In this document: positions 1 to 8,126 of the stretch, piece by piece
Layout of the letters: each line of letters opens with the position of its first letter
How positions within the stretch are numbered: position 1 is the stretch's first letter
From: DAOTUL01 sp034437435
Lineage (GTDB): Bacteria > Chloroflexota > Anaerolineae > Aggregatilineales > Phototrophicaceae
DNA length: 10,473 nt
Direction: 5' to 3'
Assembly (NCBI GenBank): GCA_964417785.1
Contig: CAYQJO010000157.1
Span: 1-10,473 of the forward strand
The notes under the pieces: model-generated
Seen by the model: the letters and a program-made list of their open reading frames with translations, nothing else
The model's database searches: none
What the model was told of the DNA's origin: nothing
Position numbers and translations under genes: made by a program

Positions 1-2383
1 GTTTGCCGTCAGCATCGGTGTTATTCTCTGCCATGTATTGCCAGAAGCTTTCGACATTCTGGCTGAGTTTGCGATAGACAAGATAGGTCCCATTGCGCCC
101 AAAATCTTTTACAGAGCGCATGCTTTCGGGAATATCTGAACCCTGAACAGATGATAGCCGACCCGTTGGATCGTCCCAAACCAGTGGAGTCTGAGGCAAT
201 TGACCGTATTCGTTTGGATAGCCGAGAATGAACTCACCGGTACGGACAACGGGATCGTTCAATAGGCTGATGACTCGATCCGGCTTGCCCATTTCTTGCT
301 CTTTCACGATCTCTGTATCGCTTAGGCGCAGCGGTTCACCCCGTTTACCGTCGCGCTTGCGTAAATTATAGCGTGTGCCTTCAATCCAGGGATTCGATAT
401 GCCATCGCGAAAACCAAATGGCTCACGGCCTGTGCGCGGCGTCGAACCGCTCTCATCATGGACGATGGTTACACCGGCACTGCCATCGTGGATGTGTTGC
501 AACGGTGTGGTATAGATGAAATGACTGACCGTTTCATGGTTTGTACCGCTCAAAATGAGCAAAATGTGAAACCCGGTTTGTGTCGGGTTGCCAATACGCC
601 AGTTCAGCGGGGAGCTTTCTCCCGTGTCGCCAAGAACAACGGAGCGGGGATGCAGCCGGTCGTCGCCTTTGCCGGGCGGGGCCATACCTTCACGAAACTG
701 CGTCGAGAATGTCCGTAAAGTATCTTCTGGCAGCTTGAAAAGCTCCATTGCCGGGTAAGTAAATGCCAGGTTAAAGGCCACATCCAGGTCGTATACCATT
801 TCATCGCCGTCCCACTGCTGGACCGTCGTCACCAACGGTGTGATGTCGTGTAACCAGGTTCGTGCTTTGTCTACATCATTGATATTCAAGAAGAGGTAAC
901 GTCCAAAGGGCAATCGGGCATAGCCATAGACGATAAACGATTGAATGTCGGCCCAATCATCTCGTGTCAACCGGGGGATTTCATCTGAGGAGACAGATGG
1001 CAAATCATGGTAGGGTTGGTTGAGGGGTGGTGAGCCAAACAAAGTTAACCAGTCATAGGCGCTGGCGCGGTCTGTCGGAAACTCAGCGTTAATGCGCAAA
1101 TCACGCTGGATGTTGCGAACAGTGAGAAAAGGGTAGGCGCTATAGAACACACCAGACTGAATCTGAACACGCCGGAGCCAGCGGCGAAATGCAGTGATAT
1201 CACGAGTACCCTCTGGCGAAAAGCCGACGAAGTTGTGCAACTGGACATCCAGCAACCGGTAGATTTTGTTGACAAAATCTGCTATGTAAGTTTCCCATGC
1301 CCCATCATAATTGGTGATAAAGAACAGTCGTCTACCACCATCAATAAGGACCCAGTGTCCGAAGTGAACGGTGGTCAGGCCACCGAGAGAACCGGGCGTC
1401 GGGTTGATTTTCGTACCCCGACCCAGCACAAACATCAGAATCACCATACGCAACAATCGAATATGGCGTTCCAACCAGCCACCTTTGAAAGTGAGGTAGA
1501 GGTTAAACTGATTCTGTACCAACACATCTTCACGCCCTGTCATCATATCGACGGGATAATACTCTCTGGCCTGCTGCTGGCGTTCGTCATGTTCAATGAC
1601 CTGATCGCGGATGGCACCATAGGGTCCAATAGCGTTGTTATCACGCAGGATCATAACTGCCGGTACAAGCACCGCAACCAGAAAAGCCAGGAAGGCCAGG
1701 AAGGCCAGGAAAGCAAGAATGGCTACGACCGGTGACACAAACCACAGTACTGCCATCACTGCGATGATTGAACCACCCACCAGCAGCGCCGCTAACAGGA
1801 GTTCCTGGCGGGCAGTCTTGCCAGGATTGATTGGTGGTCCATCCGGCACGGGTTTGAGTTGCAGGATTTTGTCAAGTGCCTCATCCAGGTCCGGCAATTT
1901 CTGATCCAGAATGTTCTGGACAATAATGCGTTGGCGTGCCTTCTGCTGAATGGATTCGACTGTTTCGCCGATAAATGTGTCGTAGAAAATCTGCGATGTG
2001 CGCATGTGGGCTGGGTCGGTGAGGTACGTATACAGACTCTCGATACCCGAATAGCCTTCGCAATGATTAAAGACCGCATCCAGATCAGGCGAACAGTCTA
2101 TCAACTCTTTAATGAAGGTACGAGGTGTGCCATCAAATACGGCATTAAACATGAGTCGATAGCGGCAAGACTCAGGAGTATCGTTCGTTTCCTGCCCAGG
2201 ATAGATGATGTCTTCATCAGGTCCGGGCAATATGACCAGACGAGCAAAATGGGTGTGGGGGCCAAAATGTAAGTGGGGATTGTTCTGCTTAATGGGATTG
2301 CCGATGAGTCTGAGCGTATTTTCTAATGATGTTTTTTGTCCAGCCTTAATATGCAAGAATGTTGTCAATGAGTCGGCGTTCAT
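1..2383 (-). CDS. Membrane-anchored multidomain DyP-type peroxidase-like protein (C-terminus beyond window)
   Basis: One open frame of 794 full codons from ATG at 2383 runs off the left edge without a stop. I read it codon by codon: the start and the downstream motifs share a frame, so there is no frameshift. Residues ~40-155 and ~335-455 are two related alpha/beta modules (HF...V.I, then DG 35-40 or 20 residues later). Residues ~195-246 are very hydrophobic and form one or two membrane helices. From ~479 the protein looks like a DyP haem peroxidase: the GFRDG motif at 657-661 supplies the distal Asp (D660), followed by GEFILGYPNEYG (716-727) and DFGRNGTYLVYR (760-771), both typical of the long class C/D DyPs. 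The proximal haem His should lie beyond the window, so catalytic competence is unproven. GGTGA sits 6 bases before the ATG. There is no N-terminal signal peptide. The gene is separated from the upstream operon by a terminator. DyPs reduce peroxide and oxidise dyes or phenolics; the true substrate here is unknown. Confidence 0.88.
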   Translation of the reverse strand, partial: MNADSLTTFLHIKAGQKTSLENTLRLIGNPIKQNNPHLHFGPHTHFARLVILPGPDEDIIYPGQETNDTPESCRYRLMFNAVFDGTPRTFIKELIDCSPDLDAVFNHCEGYSGIESLYTYLTDPAHMRTSQIFYDTFIGETVESIQQKARQRIIVQNILDQKLPDLDEALDKILQLKPVPDGPPINPGKTARQELLLAALLVGGSIIAVMAVLWFVSPVVAILAFLAFLAFLAFLVAVLVPAVMILRDNNAIGPYGAIRDQVIEHDERQQQAREYYPVDMMTGREDVLVQNQFNLYLTFKGGWLERHIRLLRMVILMFVLGRGTKINPTPGSLGGLTTVHFGHWVLIDGGRRLFFITNYDGAWETYIADFVNKIYRLLDVQLHNFVGFSPEGTRDITAFRRWLRRVQIQSGVFYSAYPFLTVRNIQRDLRINAEFPTDRASAYDWLTLFGSPPLNQPYHDLPSVSSDEIPRLTRDDWADIQSFIVYGYARLPFGRYLFLNINDVDKARTWLHDITPLVTTVQQWDGDEMVYDLDVAFNLAFTYPAMELFKLPEDTLRTFSTQFREGMAPPGKGDDRLHPRSVVLGDTGESSPLNWRIGNPTQTGFHILLILSGTNHETVSHFIYTTPLQHIHDGSAGVTIVHDESGSTPRTGREPFGFRDGISNPWIEGTRYNLRKRDGKRGEPLRLSDTEIVKEQEMGKPDRVISLLNDPVVRTGEFILGYPNEYGQLPQTPLVWDDPTGRLSSVQGSDIPESMRSVKDFGRNGTYLVYRKLSQNVESFWQYMAENNTDADGK
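1679..1714. repeat. 9-base tandem repeat, four units, inside the DyP-like gene
   Basis: Four consecutive 9-base units on the plus strand (CAGAAAAGC, CAGGAAGGC twice, CAGGAAAGC), followed by a decayed fifth (AAGAATGGC). On the coding minus strand each unit reads Ala/Gly-Phe-Leu type codons, giving Ala-Phe-Leu four times within the membrane segment. The unit length is a multiple of three, so copy-number changes would keep the frame and only alter helix length. Confidence 0.85.
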
Positions 2384-2389
2384 AATTAT

Positions 2390-2394
2390 TCACC
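2390..2394 (-). promoter_or_regulatory. Ribosome binding site of the DyP-like gene
   Basis: GGTGA on the minus strand lies 6 bases before the ATG at 2383. It supports that start for a frame whose stop is outside the window. Confidence 0.6.
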
Positions 2395-2395
2395 G

Positions 2396-2425
2396 CGATA
2401 AATTACGATAAATAACGATTATAAC
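2396..2425. repeat. Three 10-base direct repeats over the promoter and leader of the DyP-like gene
   Basis: The plus strand reads CGATAAATTA, CGATAAATAA, CGATTATAAC in a row. The first two share 8 identical leading bases and the third is degenerate. The period of about one helical turn would put equivalent faces on one side of the DNA. The third unit contains the complement of the TATAAT box. This could be an operator for a regulator, but AT-rich sequence can do this by chance. Confidence 0.45.
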
Positions 2426-2447
2426 AGACCCATCGCAACTTACACAA
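2418..2447 (-). promoter_or_regulatory. Putative sigma-70-type promoter for the DyP-like gene
   Basis: On the minus strand a perfect TATAAT (2418-2423) is preceded by TGT, giving an extended -10 form. A weak -35 candidate, TTGTGT (2442-2447), lies 18 bases upstream and matches the consensus in its first three bases. The candidate overlaps the T-run of the preceding terminator. The start codon is 34 bases downstream of the -10 box, leaving a short leader that includes the 10-base repeats. Confidence 0.55.
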
Positions 2448-2472
2448 AAAAGGCCCGCGTGGTGCGGGCCTT
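2446..2472 (-). terminator. Rho-independent terminator closing the transporter/lyase operon
   Basis: Read on the minus strand, AAGGCCCGC, a 5-base loop (ACCAC) and GCGGGCCTT form a perfect 9-bp G+C-rich stem. It continues into a run of six T. The stem starts 10 bases after the stop of the 862-residue gene. It is oriented for the minus-strand operon and separates it from the DyP-like gene. Confidence 0.93.
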
Positions 2473-2482
2473 GAGATTGCTT

Positions 2483-5071
2483 CTACTGGTTAAACCAGAG
2501 TTCGTAAACCTGATCGCCGTAGTGGACGACCATCTCGCCTGATCCGAATTTCGAGTAGGCCCAGGGGCTATCGACCATTGGATAGCTATCAAGTTGGATC
2601 GCTTCATCGCTGATGGTTGGGGTCACATCCCAACCTGTGACGAAACGACCAACCGACGGCGACTCGTAGGTGATGGTACCGTTCTCGGATGTGATATTGG
2701 CATCTTTAAGCGCTGACACGAATTTGTCGAATGCTCCCCAGTCGGATTTGCGGCCACACTCGACCAGCCATGTGTTCTCCGGTGCAGCGCATTGGAGTTC
2801 ACGTCCTGCATACTGACCATAGTCGCCGACTGTCATACCGTTCTCAGAGTAAATGCCGACATAGCCATCGTTGACACGGGCAAAGACCCAGTTACCATCG
2901 AAGTGAACTTCATCGAATCGGGCTTGCTCAAAGAAGCAGTGTGACATCCAGTTATACGGAGTCAGTTGCCATGATAACGACATCACATTCTTATGCTGGA
3001 TCACACGGGGCAGGGTGGTATGGCCGGACCAGTAATCTGGGCGTAAGCCGGAACCCTCACCGCTGGTGTGGGGACACGACCAGAAGATGACCATCTTGTT
3101 ATCCAGCGTGATATGCGCGACATGCGAGGAAGACTCGAATTCACCTTTGCGGTGATCCTGCACACCGGACATCATATAATCTGGTGTGCGATATACAATA
3201 AAATTGGCGCTTTGCTTTGTTGGAGTCTTCAGGATACCCTGACGGATATGCGATTCGACGATGGCTTTGTCATCGGTGGCGATGTCGGCCAGAATCTTCG
3301 GCGGGCGGTAGTCACTGGATGCCAGACAGACCGGTCCCATGCCACTTGTATTCTTTGTCATGGACCCAACACCATACAACAACCAGGACGTGGGTGATGT
3401 GCCTTCAATGTCAGGATATTTGATGTTGATGCCATAGCTGCGACCATGTGTGGTTCCGAAGACACCCTGGTAACTATCCGCAGCCAGATTGAAGAACATG
3501 TAGTCGAGAATGGCCCCTGTCATCTGCTTGACTTTGTAGTCCGCATAAGTGATGAAGTCGTAGACGTTCAGCAGCGGCGCAAAGACAATCGGATAGTAGG
3601 AATTGGAGTGCCACTCATCAAAACCGAAGCGACCACGCTGGCGCAGCCATTCGGTGATATACATGCGAGCTTTGGCCGCATGGAACAGACCACGCTGGCG
3701 ACTGTTGGTGAACTCTTCGGTTGGGAATAGCTGACCGGCCAGCAACTCAGCCACATGGAACAACAGACGGTGGTTCTCCGAGTCCATATACATCACGGTA
3801 TCGCCGGGTTCATCGGTCCAGTATTTGAAACCGAGAACCGTGTCTTTCATCATCGCGTGAAGTTGTGGGCTGAGCTTCGGGTTGTCTTTCTCCCAGTACA
3901 TAATACGCAGAACACCCTGGATGACGAAGTCTGCACAGTCTTTCCGCGCTGCGATGAACTCACAGGTCTCTCGGATTGCTTCTTCGTCAACCGTCTTATC
4001 CAATGCGTAACGTGCCACTTCACGCCAGATAGGGAAGAAGTGGTCGCCCTCAGAAAAATGTTCCAGTGACCGTCGAATTCGTTCATCATAGTTTTCTAAG
4101 CCGGGAAGCTGTGCTATCGGTGTCACCTTGCGAATGCTAAACGATTCCGCAGCCAACTGGGTCCCATCCACTCCCTCAAAGACGCAGTTAATCTGATAGA
4201 CACCATCGCGCAGAATATGGTAGACACCGTCGTCAACCGCATGACCGTCACCAATATGAACGAAGCCGGCCTCTTGTGCCTGGGTCTCCTCAATCACGTC
4301 GCCATATTCGCCCAGAAGGCGGACTTTTAATGTGGCTGAGGCTGGCGGTGCGGTGTCGAGATGAAAACCAATAGCGTCTTCGGGGTAGAATAAATCCCGG
4401 TCAAAGTGGATGCTGCGGACGGATTCTTCAAGTTGTTTGCGGTCATCACCCGATAGTTTATCTGTCATGCTGGTGTTGACATCTACGTCTTCGTCCATCG
4501 CCAGCCAACATCCAACCTGCGCCATCCGGGCGATGCGGAAAAGCCCTATAGTGACTGTGTTTTCGCCAGCGTTCAGTTCAGCTTCAAAGTTGTACTGTCT
4601 GATGGTGGTATAGAAATTGCCGGCACTGGTATATGGTTGGCCTTCCGAATCATAAACGAGCGTGCCGTTAACCGCGACGATGCAGCGCATCGACATCGCT
4701 GTGCGTAGATGCATCTGCTGCTTACCGGCGGTCTGCGGGGTTATGCGGTTGGAGAGAAAAACAGCCCCTAAGTGATTCGAGATGTAGTAGTTGCCCCAGG
4801 ATAGGTATTTATCTGGACGACGTACCAATTGCCAGCAATCAGTGCGGTTACGAAAGGTCGCCTGATGACACTCAATGGGTGAAGATGTGAGAATCGGATC
4901 AGCTTGCTCAGCGATTTCTGCCATCGCTGAGACGGCCACATTTGAACCGGGGTTCTCAAAATAGGACAGCCCCTGCACATAGTCGGAAAGGTCTTCGTAG
5001 AATGGTCCCAGGATCAACCAGGGTTGAATGGGATCACCAGCGGGCACACGACGTGAAAAATAGTCTGACAT
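2483..5071 (-). CDS. Uncharacterised 862-residue protein, putative alpha-toroid polysaccharide lyase-like enzyme
   Basis: Length is 862 residues, starting at an ATG preceded by AAGGAG with 5 bases of spacing and ending in TAG just before the terminator. No signal peptide or membrane helix is visible, so it is probably cytoplasmic. Residues ~10-200 look like a beta-rich module beginning with a W-x-x-L-G-P-F motif (18-24), seen in glycan-acting proteins. Residues ~320-570 are largely helical with three conserved-looking polar motifs: DSENHRLLFH (430-439), DEWHSNSYY (485-493) and FGTTHGRSY (538-546). Residues ~600-862 are beta-rich. A helical toroid followed by beta-sandwich domains is the architecture of heparinase- and chondroitinase-type lyases, which use His, Tyr, Asn and Arg residues; candidates here are N433, H434, H488, Y492/Y493, H542 and R544. 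Its position after an oligogalacturonate lyase supports a role on uronic-acid sugars. I do not recognise a characterised family by sequence, so the activity is inferred. It could also be a glycoside hydrolase. Confidence 0.72.
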   Translation of the reverse strand: MSDYFSRRVPAGDPIQPWLILGPFYEDLSDYVQGLSYFENPGSNVAVSAMAEIAEQADPILTSSPIECHQATFRNRTDCWQLVRRPDKYLSWGNYYISNHLGAVFLSNRITPQTAGKQQMHLRTAMSMRCIVAVNGTLVYDSEGQPYTSAGNFYTTIRQYNFEAELNAGENTVTIGLFRIARMAQVGCWLAMDEDVDVNTSMTDKLSGDDRKQLEESVRSIHFDRDLFYPEDAIGFHLDTAPPASATLKVRLLGEYGDVIEETQAQEAGFVHIGDGHAVDDGVYHILRDGVYQINCVFEGVDGTQLAAESFSIRKVTPIAQLPGLENYDERIRRSLEHFSEGDHFFPIWREVARYALDKTVDEEAIRETCEFIAARKDCADFVIQGVLRIMYWEKDNPKLSPQLHAMMKDTVLGFKYWTDEPGDTVMYMDSENHRLLFHVAELLAGQLFPTEEFTNSRQRGLFHAAKARMYITEWLRQRGRFGFDEWHSNSYYPIVFAPLLNVYDFITYADYKVKQMTGAILDYMFFNLAADSYQGVFGTTHGRSYGINIKYPDIEGTSPTSWLLYGVGSMTKNTSGMGPVCLASSDYRPPKILADIATDDKAIVESHIRQGILKTPTKQSANFIVYRTPDYMMSGVQDHRKGEFESSSHVAHITLDNKMVIFWSCPHTSGEGSGLRPDYWSGHTTLPRVIQHKNVMSLSWQLTPYNWMSHCFFEQARFDEVHFDGNWVFARVNDGYVGIYSENGMTVGDYGQYAGRELQCAAPENTWLVECGRKSDWGAFDKFVSALKDANITSENGTITYESPSVGRFVTGWDVTPTISDEAIQLDSYPMVDSPWAYSKFGSGEMVVHYGDQVYELWFNQ

Positions 5072-5143
5072 GACAACTCCTTAATTCTGTTATCAAGTGG
5101 ACGGATAAAGGATTACCGCTGAGGCAGAAACTCCCAGTAGATT

Positions 5144-6304
5144 CTACTTCAAGAAATCGCGGAGCAGCGGCAGGCTGTCGAAGTCCACTAGATCAACAAG
5201 ATAGACATTGCCATAGCCGCTGATGTCGCTGGTAAACACGACTTGTGTGGCATCCGCATTGAATCGTGGATGGACATGCAATTGCTGGGTTTTGAAGCTG
5301 GAATCATGGCTGCATAGGGCGCGACCATCACCATAGTCTTCACCGTGCCAACGCCAGAGATTGACGGTCTTACTGACATCACTGACCACCATATTGATGT
5401 CATTCGAGTGAAAATGCCCGTGCCTGGATTCGATATGCTCGAATCCGACTTCGATGCGGTCAGTATTGTCGTAGCGGATATGGCCGAAAAACTCGCGACC
5501 GTCGAGATGTCGCCCGTGATAACCGATCAATTCACCATCGGCGTGCCAGTATTCATGCCCGACCGATTCACCGCTTTCACTAGGGCGGATTTTCCAGGCT
5601 TCACCGGTATCGACGTTGAGGCCCCAGATGCGGTTATCCACACGATTCCAGGGACCCTCATGGCAGAAGGAGAGCAAATGCGGATGCTTCGGCGATGTGT
5701 TGCAATGGCCGACCCAGTAGTTTTCTTCCCAGACAACTTTATCACCGCTGCCATCGACTGCCACCTGGATAATCTGGCTGAGCGGCCTGGCTTCCCAGGT
5801 TTCGACAAATCCGACATAGCCACGCAATAGATCAACGCGGAAGCGATCAGACATATCTTCGGAAATGCTAGAATAGACAAAGCGGCCATCGGCGCTGCAA
5901 TTGGTCATTGAGACATCGAAGCCATTGGGCATTCGATAAATCGTACGCTGCTCAAGCGAATGCAGGTCCAGGGCGATCAGGTCATAGCCATACCAGAAAT
6001 ACGCCTCATCTGTGACCGAGTTCAGGCAAGCTCGCATGAACTCCACTTCGCGGGGTAGGGGAAGCGGGGTCAGATCGGTAAGCTGTACAATCTCAAACGT
6101 TTCCAGATCAATGCTGAAAAGGTTAGTTGTGTTCTCCCGATCCGAACTGACCAACAACTTGCGGTCATGATCGTACCAACCGGGATTAGTGAAATATAAA
6201 TGATGACTGTGTGCGCGGTAGTTGGTCAGTTGCCTGACAAGGACCCCGGTCCTGGGGGCCTCATATTGTTTCATTTCGCTCGGCCAGATTTTGCCAGTGG
6301 TCAT
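5144..6304 (-). CDS. ogl: Oligogalacturonate lyase (PL22-type beta-propeller)
   Basis: Length is 386 residues, almost exactly that of characterised Ogl proteins (about 388). Ogl cleaves short pectin fragments in the cytoplasm by metal-assisted beta-elimination, releasing an unsaturated ketouronate. The sequence has the TolB-like propeller repeats and the family landmarks FCHEGPW (213-219), VDNRIW (222-227), GHEYW (249-253), HFHSN (297-301) and QxxHxH at 340-345. By alignment from memory with Erwinia/Yersinia Ogl, the metal ligands would be H297, Q340, H343 and H345, and the catalytic pair R225 and H250, with the same spacings. No signal peptide is visible, consistent with a cytoplasmic role. 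AAGGA overlapping the stop of the upstream radical SAM gene lies 6 bases before the ATG, so translation is probably coupled. True substrate preference (galacturonate versus other uronates) cannot be told from sequence. Confidence 0.88.
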   Translation of the reverse strand: MTTGKIWPSEMKQYEAPRTGVLVRQLTNYRAHSHHLYFTNPGWYDHDRKLLVSSDRENTTNLFSIDLETFEIVQLTDLTPLPLPREVEFMRACLNSVTDEAYFWYGYDLIALDLHSLEQRTIYRMPNGFDVSMTNCSADGRFVYSSISEDMSDRFRVDLLRGYVGFVETWEARPLSQIIQVAVDGSGDKVVWEENYWVGHCNTSPKHPHLLSFCHEGPWNRVDNRIWGLNVDTGEAWKIRPSESGESVGHEYWHADGELIGYHGRHLDGREFFGHIRYDNTDRIEVGFEHIESRHGHFHSNDINMVVSDVSKTVNLWRWHGEDYGDGRALCSHDSSFKTQQLHVHPRFNADATQVVFTSDISGYGNVYLVDLVDFDSLPLLRDFLK

Positions 6305-6313
6305 TGGTTTTCC

Positions 6314-8086
6314 TTATTGTGCCGGGACATTCTCAGGCACCAACCAGGGAGGCATTGAGACATTCTGTTCCGAAAGATGGCTGGCGTAGAGGAATCGGTA
6401 AACATCGGTCGCATAGAACTGCGGGAAGGACTTGTCCGGTAAAGTATCCATGAAGCGTGACATGATCTGTTCCGCATATTCCGCATCTATGCCGGTTTCG
6501 ACCTCATAATCGAAGTAGATTGCCAGGTCTTTGTCCTCTTCTTCGATGACACGTTTAACGCCGAAACTACCGGGGAAGCGATGTGCCGGCGAGTAGCGTT
6601 CCATTAAGAATGTGCCAAGTGCTGCTGAGTTGATAAATGGCTTATGGTTAAACAAAAAGTTGACGGTTTCCTGGGCATCATCCAGCGTCTCGCCGGGAAA
6701 GCCGAAGAAGAAAAAGGTGTGATTCCAGATACCAGCCTCGGTACTCTCGCGCAGAATCCGGCTCATATGTTCGACTTCAGTTCCCTTTACCATGCGATCC
6801 ATGATGGCCTGCGACGCACTTTCTAATCCAAACAGGATCATGCGGCACCCACCATTTTGCATGGTTTTCAGGAGGTCGCCGGTGACGACTTTTTCAAAAC
6901 GAACACAGCCACCCCAGTGGATGGGCGTATCAAGTTCTTCGAGAACCGGTGGTAAGGCACGGAGATTCTTGGGTGTGATGGCCTCGTCAGCAAAGAAGAT
7001 ATGGCGAACACCATATTTCTCCTGTAATGCCAGCATTTGATCGGCCAGTTGTTCGGCGCGAAGCTGACTGAACGACTCCGGTTCGCCATAACCGACATTG
7101 CAAAATGCACATTTGCCGAAATAGCAACCACGAGCAGTCAGGAGAGGGAGAACAAGCTCTGGTGCCAGATACTTGTTCAGCGGCAAACCCTCGAAGTCCG
7201 GTATTGGGACTTCGGTGATTTTCTCTGGAGTTTTGCGCTCGGTTGTGTGGATGGTATTGCCGTCACGGTACACCAGATTGGGTACCTGTGATAGATCACC
7301 ATCACTATCAAGTGCCTCCGCCAATCGCAGCAGAGGGACCTCGCCGTCAAAGACCACAGCGCTGTCGAACAGGCTGAAAATCGATGGCACATTGGGCAGC
7401 TCGTCGCGCAGCATACTAACGTGGGGACCACCGATAGTGACATGGCAGTCGAGACCGGCGTCTTTTATCAGATAACCCAGCGTCATACCTGCGAGCATCT
7501 GCGGCATAGACGGTATCGAGATACCGACGATATCGGGCTGCTCGCGTTGGATGTCGTTCAGAACACCTTCACGGAAGATGTCCAGAAAGATATTGTGATC
7601 GGGATCACGGACTGCCTGGAGCAGTGATTTGCTGCTGTCCACTGGATATGCCGAGACATAGCTCTGCAAGTTGAGGTTGGCCGGATAAAACGGAAGAGAG
7701 GCGATCTCCAGGCACTTGATGATGACTTCAAAGGCTTGCAGACTCTCTGGCCCGTCATAGAAGGTCTCACTGCGGATGATACGCTTCGCCTGCTGGACCT
7801 CTTCAATGAGGTCTGGACCTTCTTGCAGCGCCCATAAAACCTGACGTCTGTCCGGATGTGAGCGGCGCACCGGGCGTTTGTTGGCGGTTGGCCCATAATC
7901 CTGGCGCAATCGGGCAAGAGCGCCTTTCATATATTTGCGGGTCAGAATCTCATCGAAGATTTCAGCGTTGAGGTCGCGTTGGATGACTTCGATCCCGTAT
8001 GACCGCAAGTAGGCTGTCAGTGTTGGCAGCGCAAGATGCGGCATACTGGGTGTCCAGTTCGGCGGAAAAAGCAGCATAACTTTCAT
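6314..8086 (-). CDS. B12-binding-domain radical SAM protein
   Basis: Length is 590 residues. Residues 1-~265 form a cobalamin-binding-like Rossmann domain. It starts with the typical MKVMLLFPP strand and a proline-rich turn (PHLALPTLTAYLRSYG), and has an unusual helical insert at ~45-175 before VGISIPSMPQ and IGGPHVS. There is no DxHxxG motif, as is usual for cobalamin-binding radical SAM enzymes. Residues ~310-510 form the radical SAM core. The cluster cysteines are C321, C326 and C329 in the spacing CX4CX2C (GCYFGKCAFC), not the canonical CX3CX2C; I know this variant from related B12 radical SAM proteins. Later core motifs are FFADEAI (364-370), GLESASQ (420-426) and FGFPGET (461-467). Members carry out methylations, rearrangements and ring formation, and the substrate here is unknown. 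The gene sits 40 bases after oppF and 9 before ogl. A GGGA about 8 bases upstream is a modest ribosome site. Confidence 0.9.
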   Translation of the reverse strand: MKVMLLFPPNWTPSMPHLALPTLTAYLRSYGIEVIQRDLNAEIFDEILTRKYMKGALARLRQDYGPTANKRPVRRSHPDRRQVLWALQEGPDLIEEVQQAKRIIRSETFYDGPESLQAFEVIIKCLEIASLPFYPANLNLQSYVSAYPVDSSKSLLQAVRDPDHNIFLDIFREGVLNDIQREQPDIVGISIPSMPQMLAGMTLGYLIKDAGLDCHVTIGGPHVSMLRDELPNVPSIFSLFDSAVVFDGEVPLLRLAEALDSDGDLSQVPNLVYRDGNTIHTTERKTPEKITEVPIPDFEGLPLNKYLAPELVLPLLTARGCYFGKCAFCNVGYGEPESFSQLRAEQLADQMLALQEKYGVRHIFFADEAITPKNLRALPPVLEELDTPIHWGGCVRFEKVVTGDLLKTMQNGGCRMILFGLESASQAIMDRMVKGTEVEHMSRILRESTEAGIWNHTFFFFGFPGETLDDAQETVNFLFNHKPFINSAALGTFLMERYSPAHRFPGSFGVKRVIEEEDKDLAIYFDYEVETGIDAEYAEQIMSRFMDTLPDKSFPQFYATDVYRFLYASHLSEQNVSMPPWLVPENVPAQ

Positions 8087-8126
8087 AGTGTATTCCCATT
8101 ACAACTCATTCACAACAAAAACAGAT

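Noticed and set aside
1261..1280. Perfect 9-bp inverted repeat with a 2-base spacer (AGATTTTGT, TG, ACAAAATCT)
   Set aside because: It lies within the second alpha/beta module coding sequence, has no T-run or promoter nearby, and is explained by codons for ADFVNKI; probably chance.
1235..1735. Plus-strand open frame of 166 codons
   Set aside because: It lies antisense inside the continuous DyP-like gene, has no ribosome site or recognisable domain, and its composition mirrors the opposite strand.
458..2272. A decayed or gene-free region with only small frames on both strands
   Set aside because: The minus frame starting at 2383 has no stop through base 1 and encodes conserved motifs at both ends, so the gene is intact and merely cut by the window.
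5072..5143. 72-base gap between ogl and the 862-residue gene as a possible internal promoter or terminator
   Set aside because: Apart from the AAGGAG ribosome site I found no convincing -10/-35 pair and no stable hairpin with a T-run.
5345..5830. Plus-strand open frame of 161 codons
   Set aside because: It is antisense to the oligogalacturonate lyase, whose conserved motifs lie in the minus frame; a shadow frame.
8087..8126. 40-base gap between oppF and the radical SAM gene as an operon boundary
   Set aside because: No terminator hairpin or promoter is visible, so the genes are more simply read as co-transcribed.
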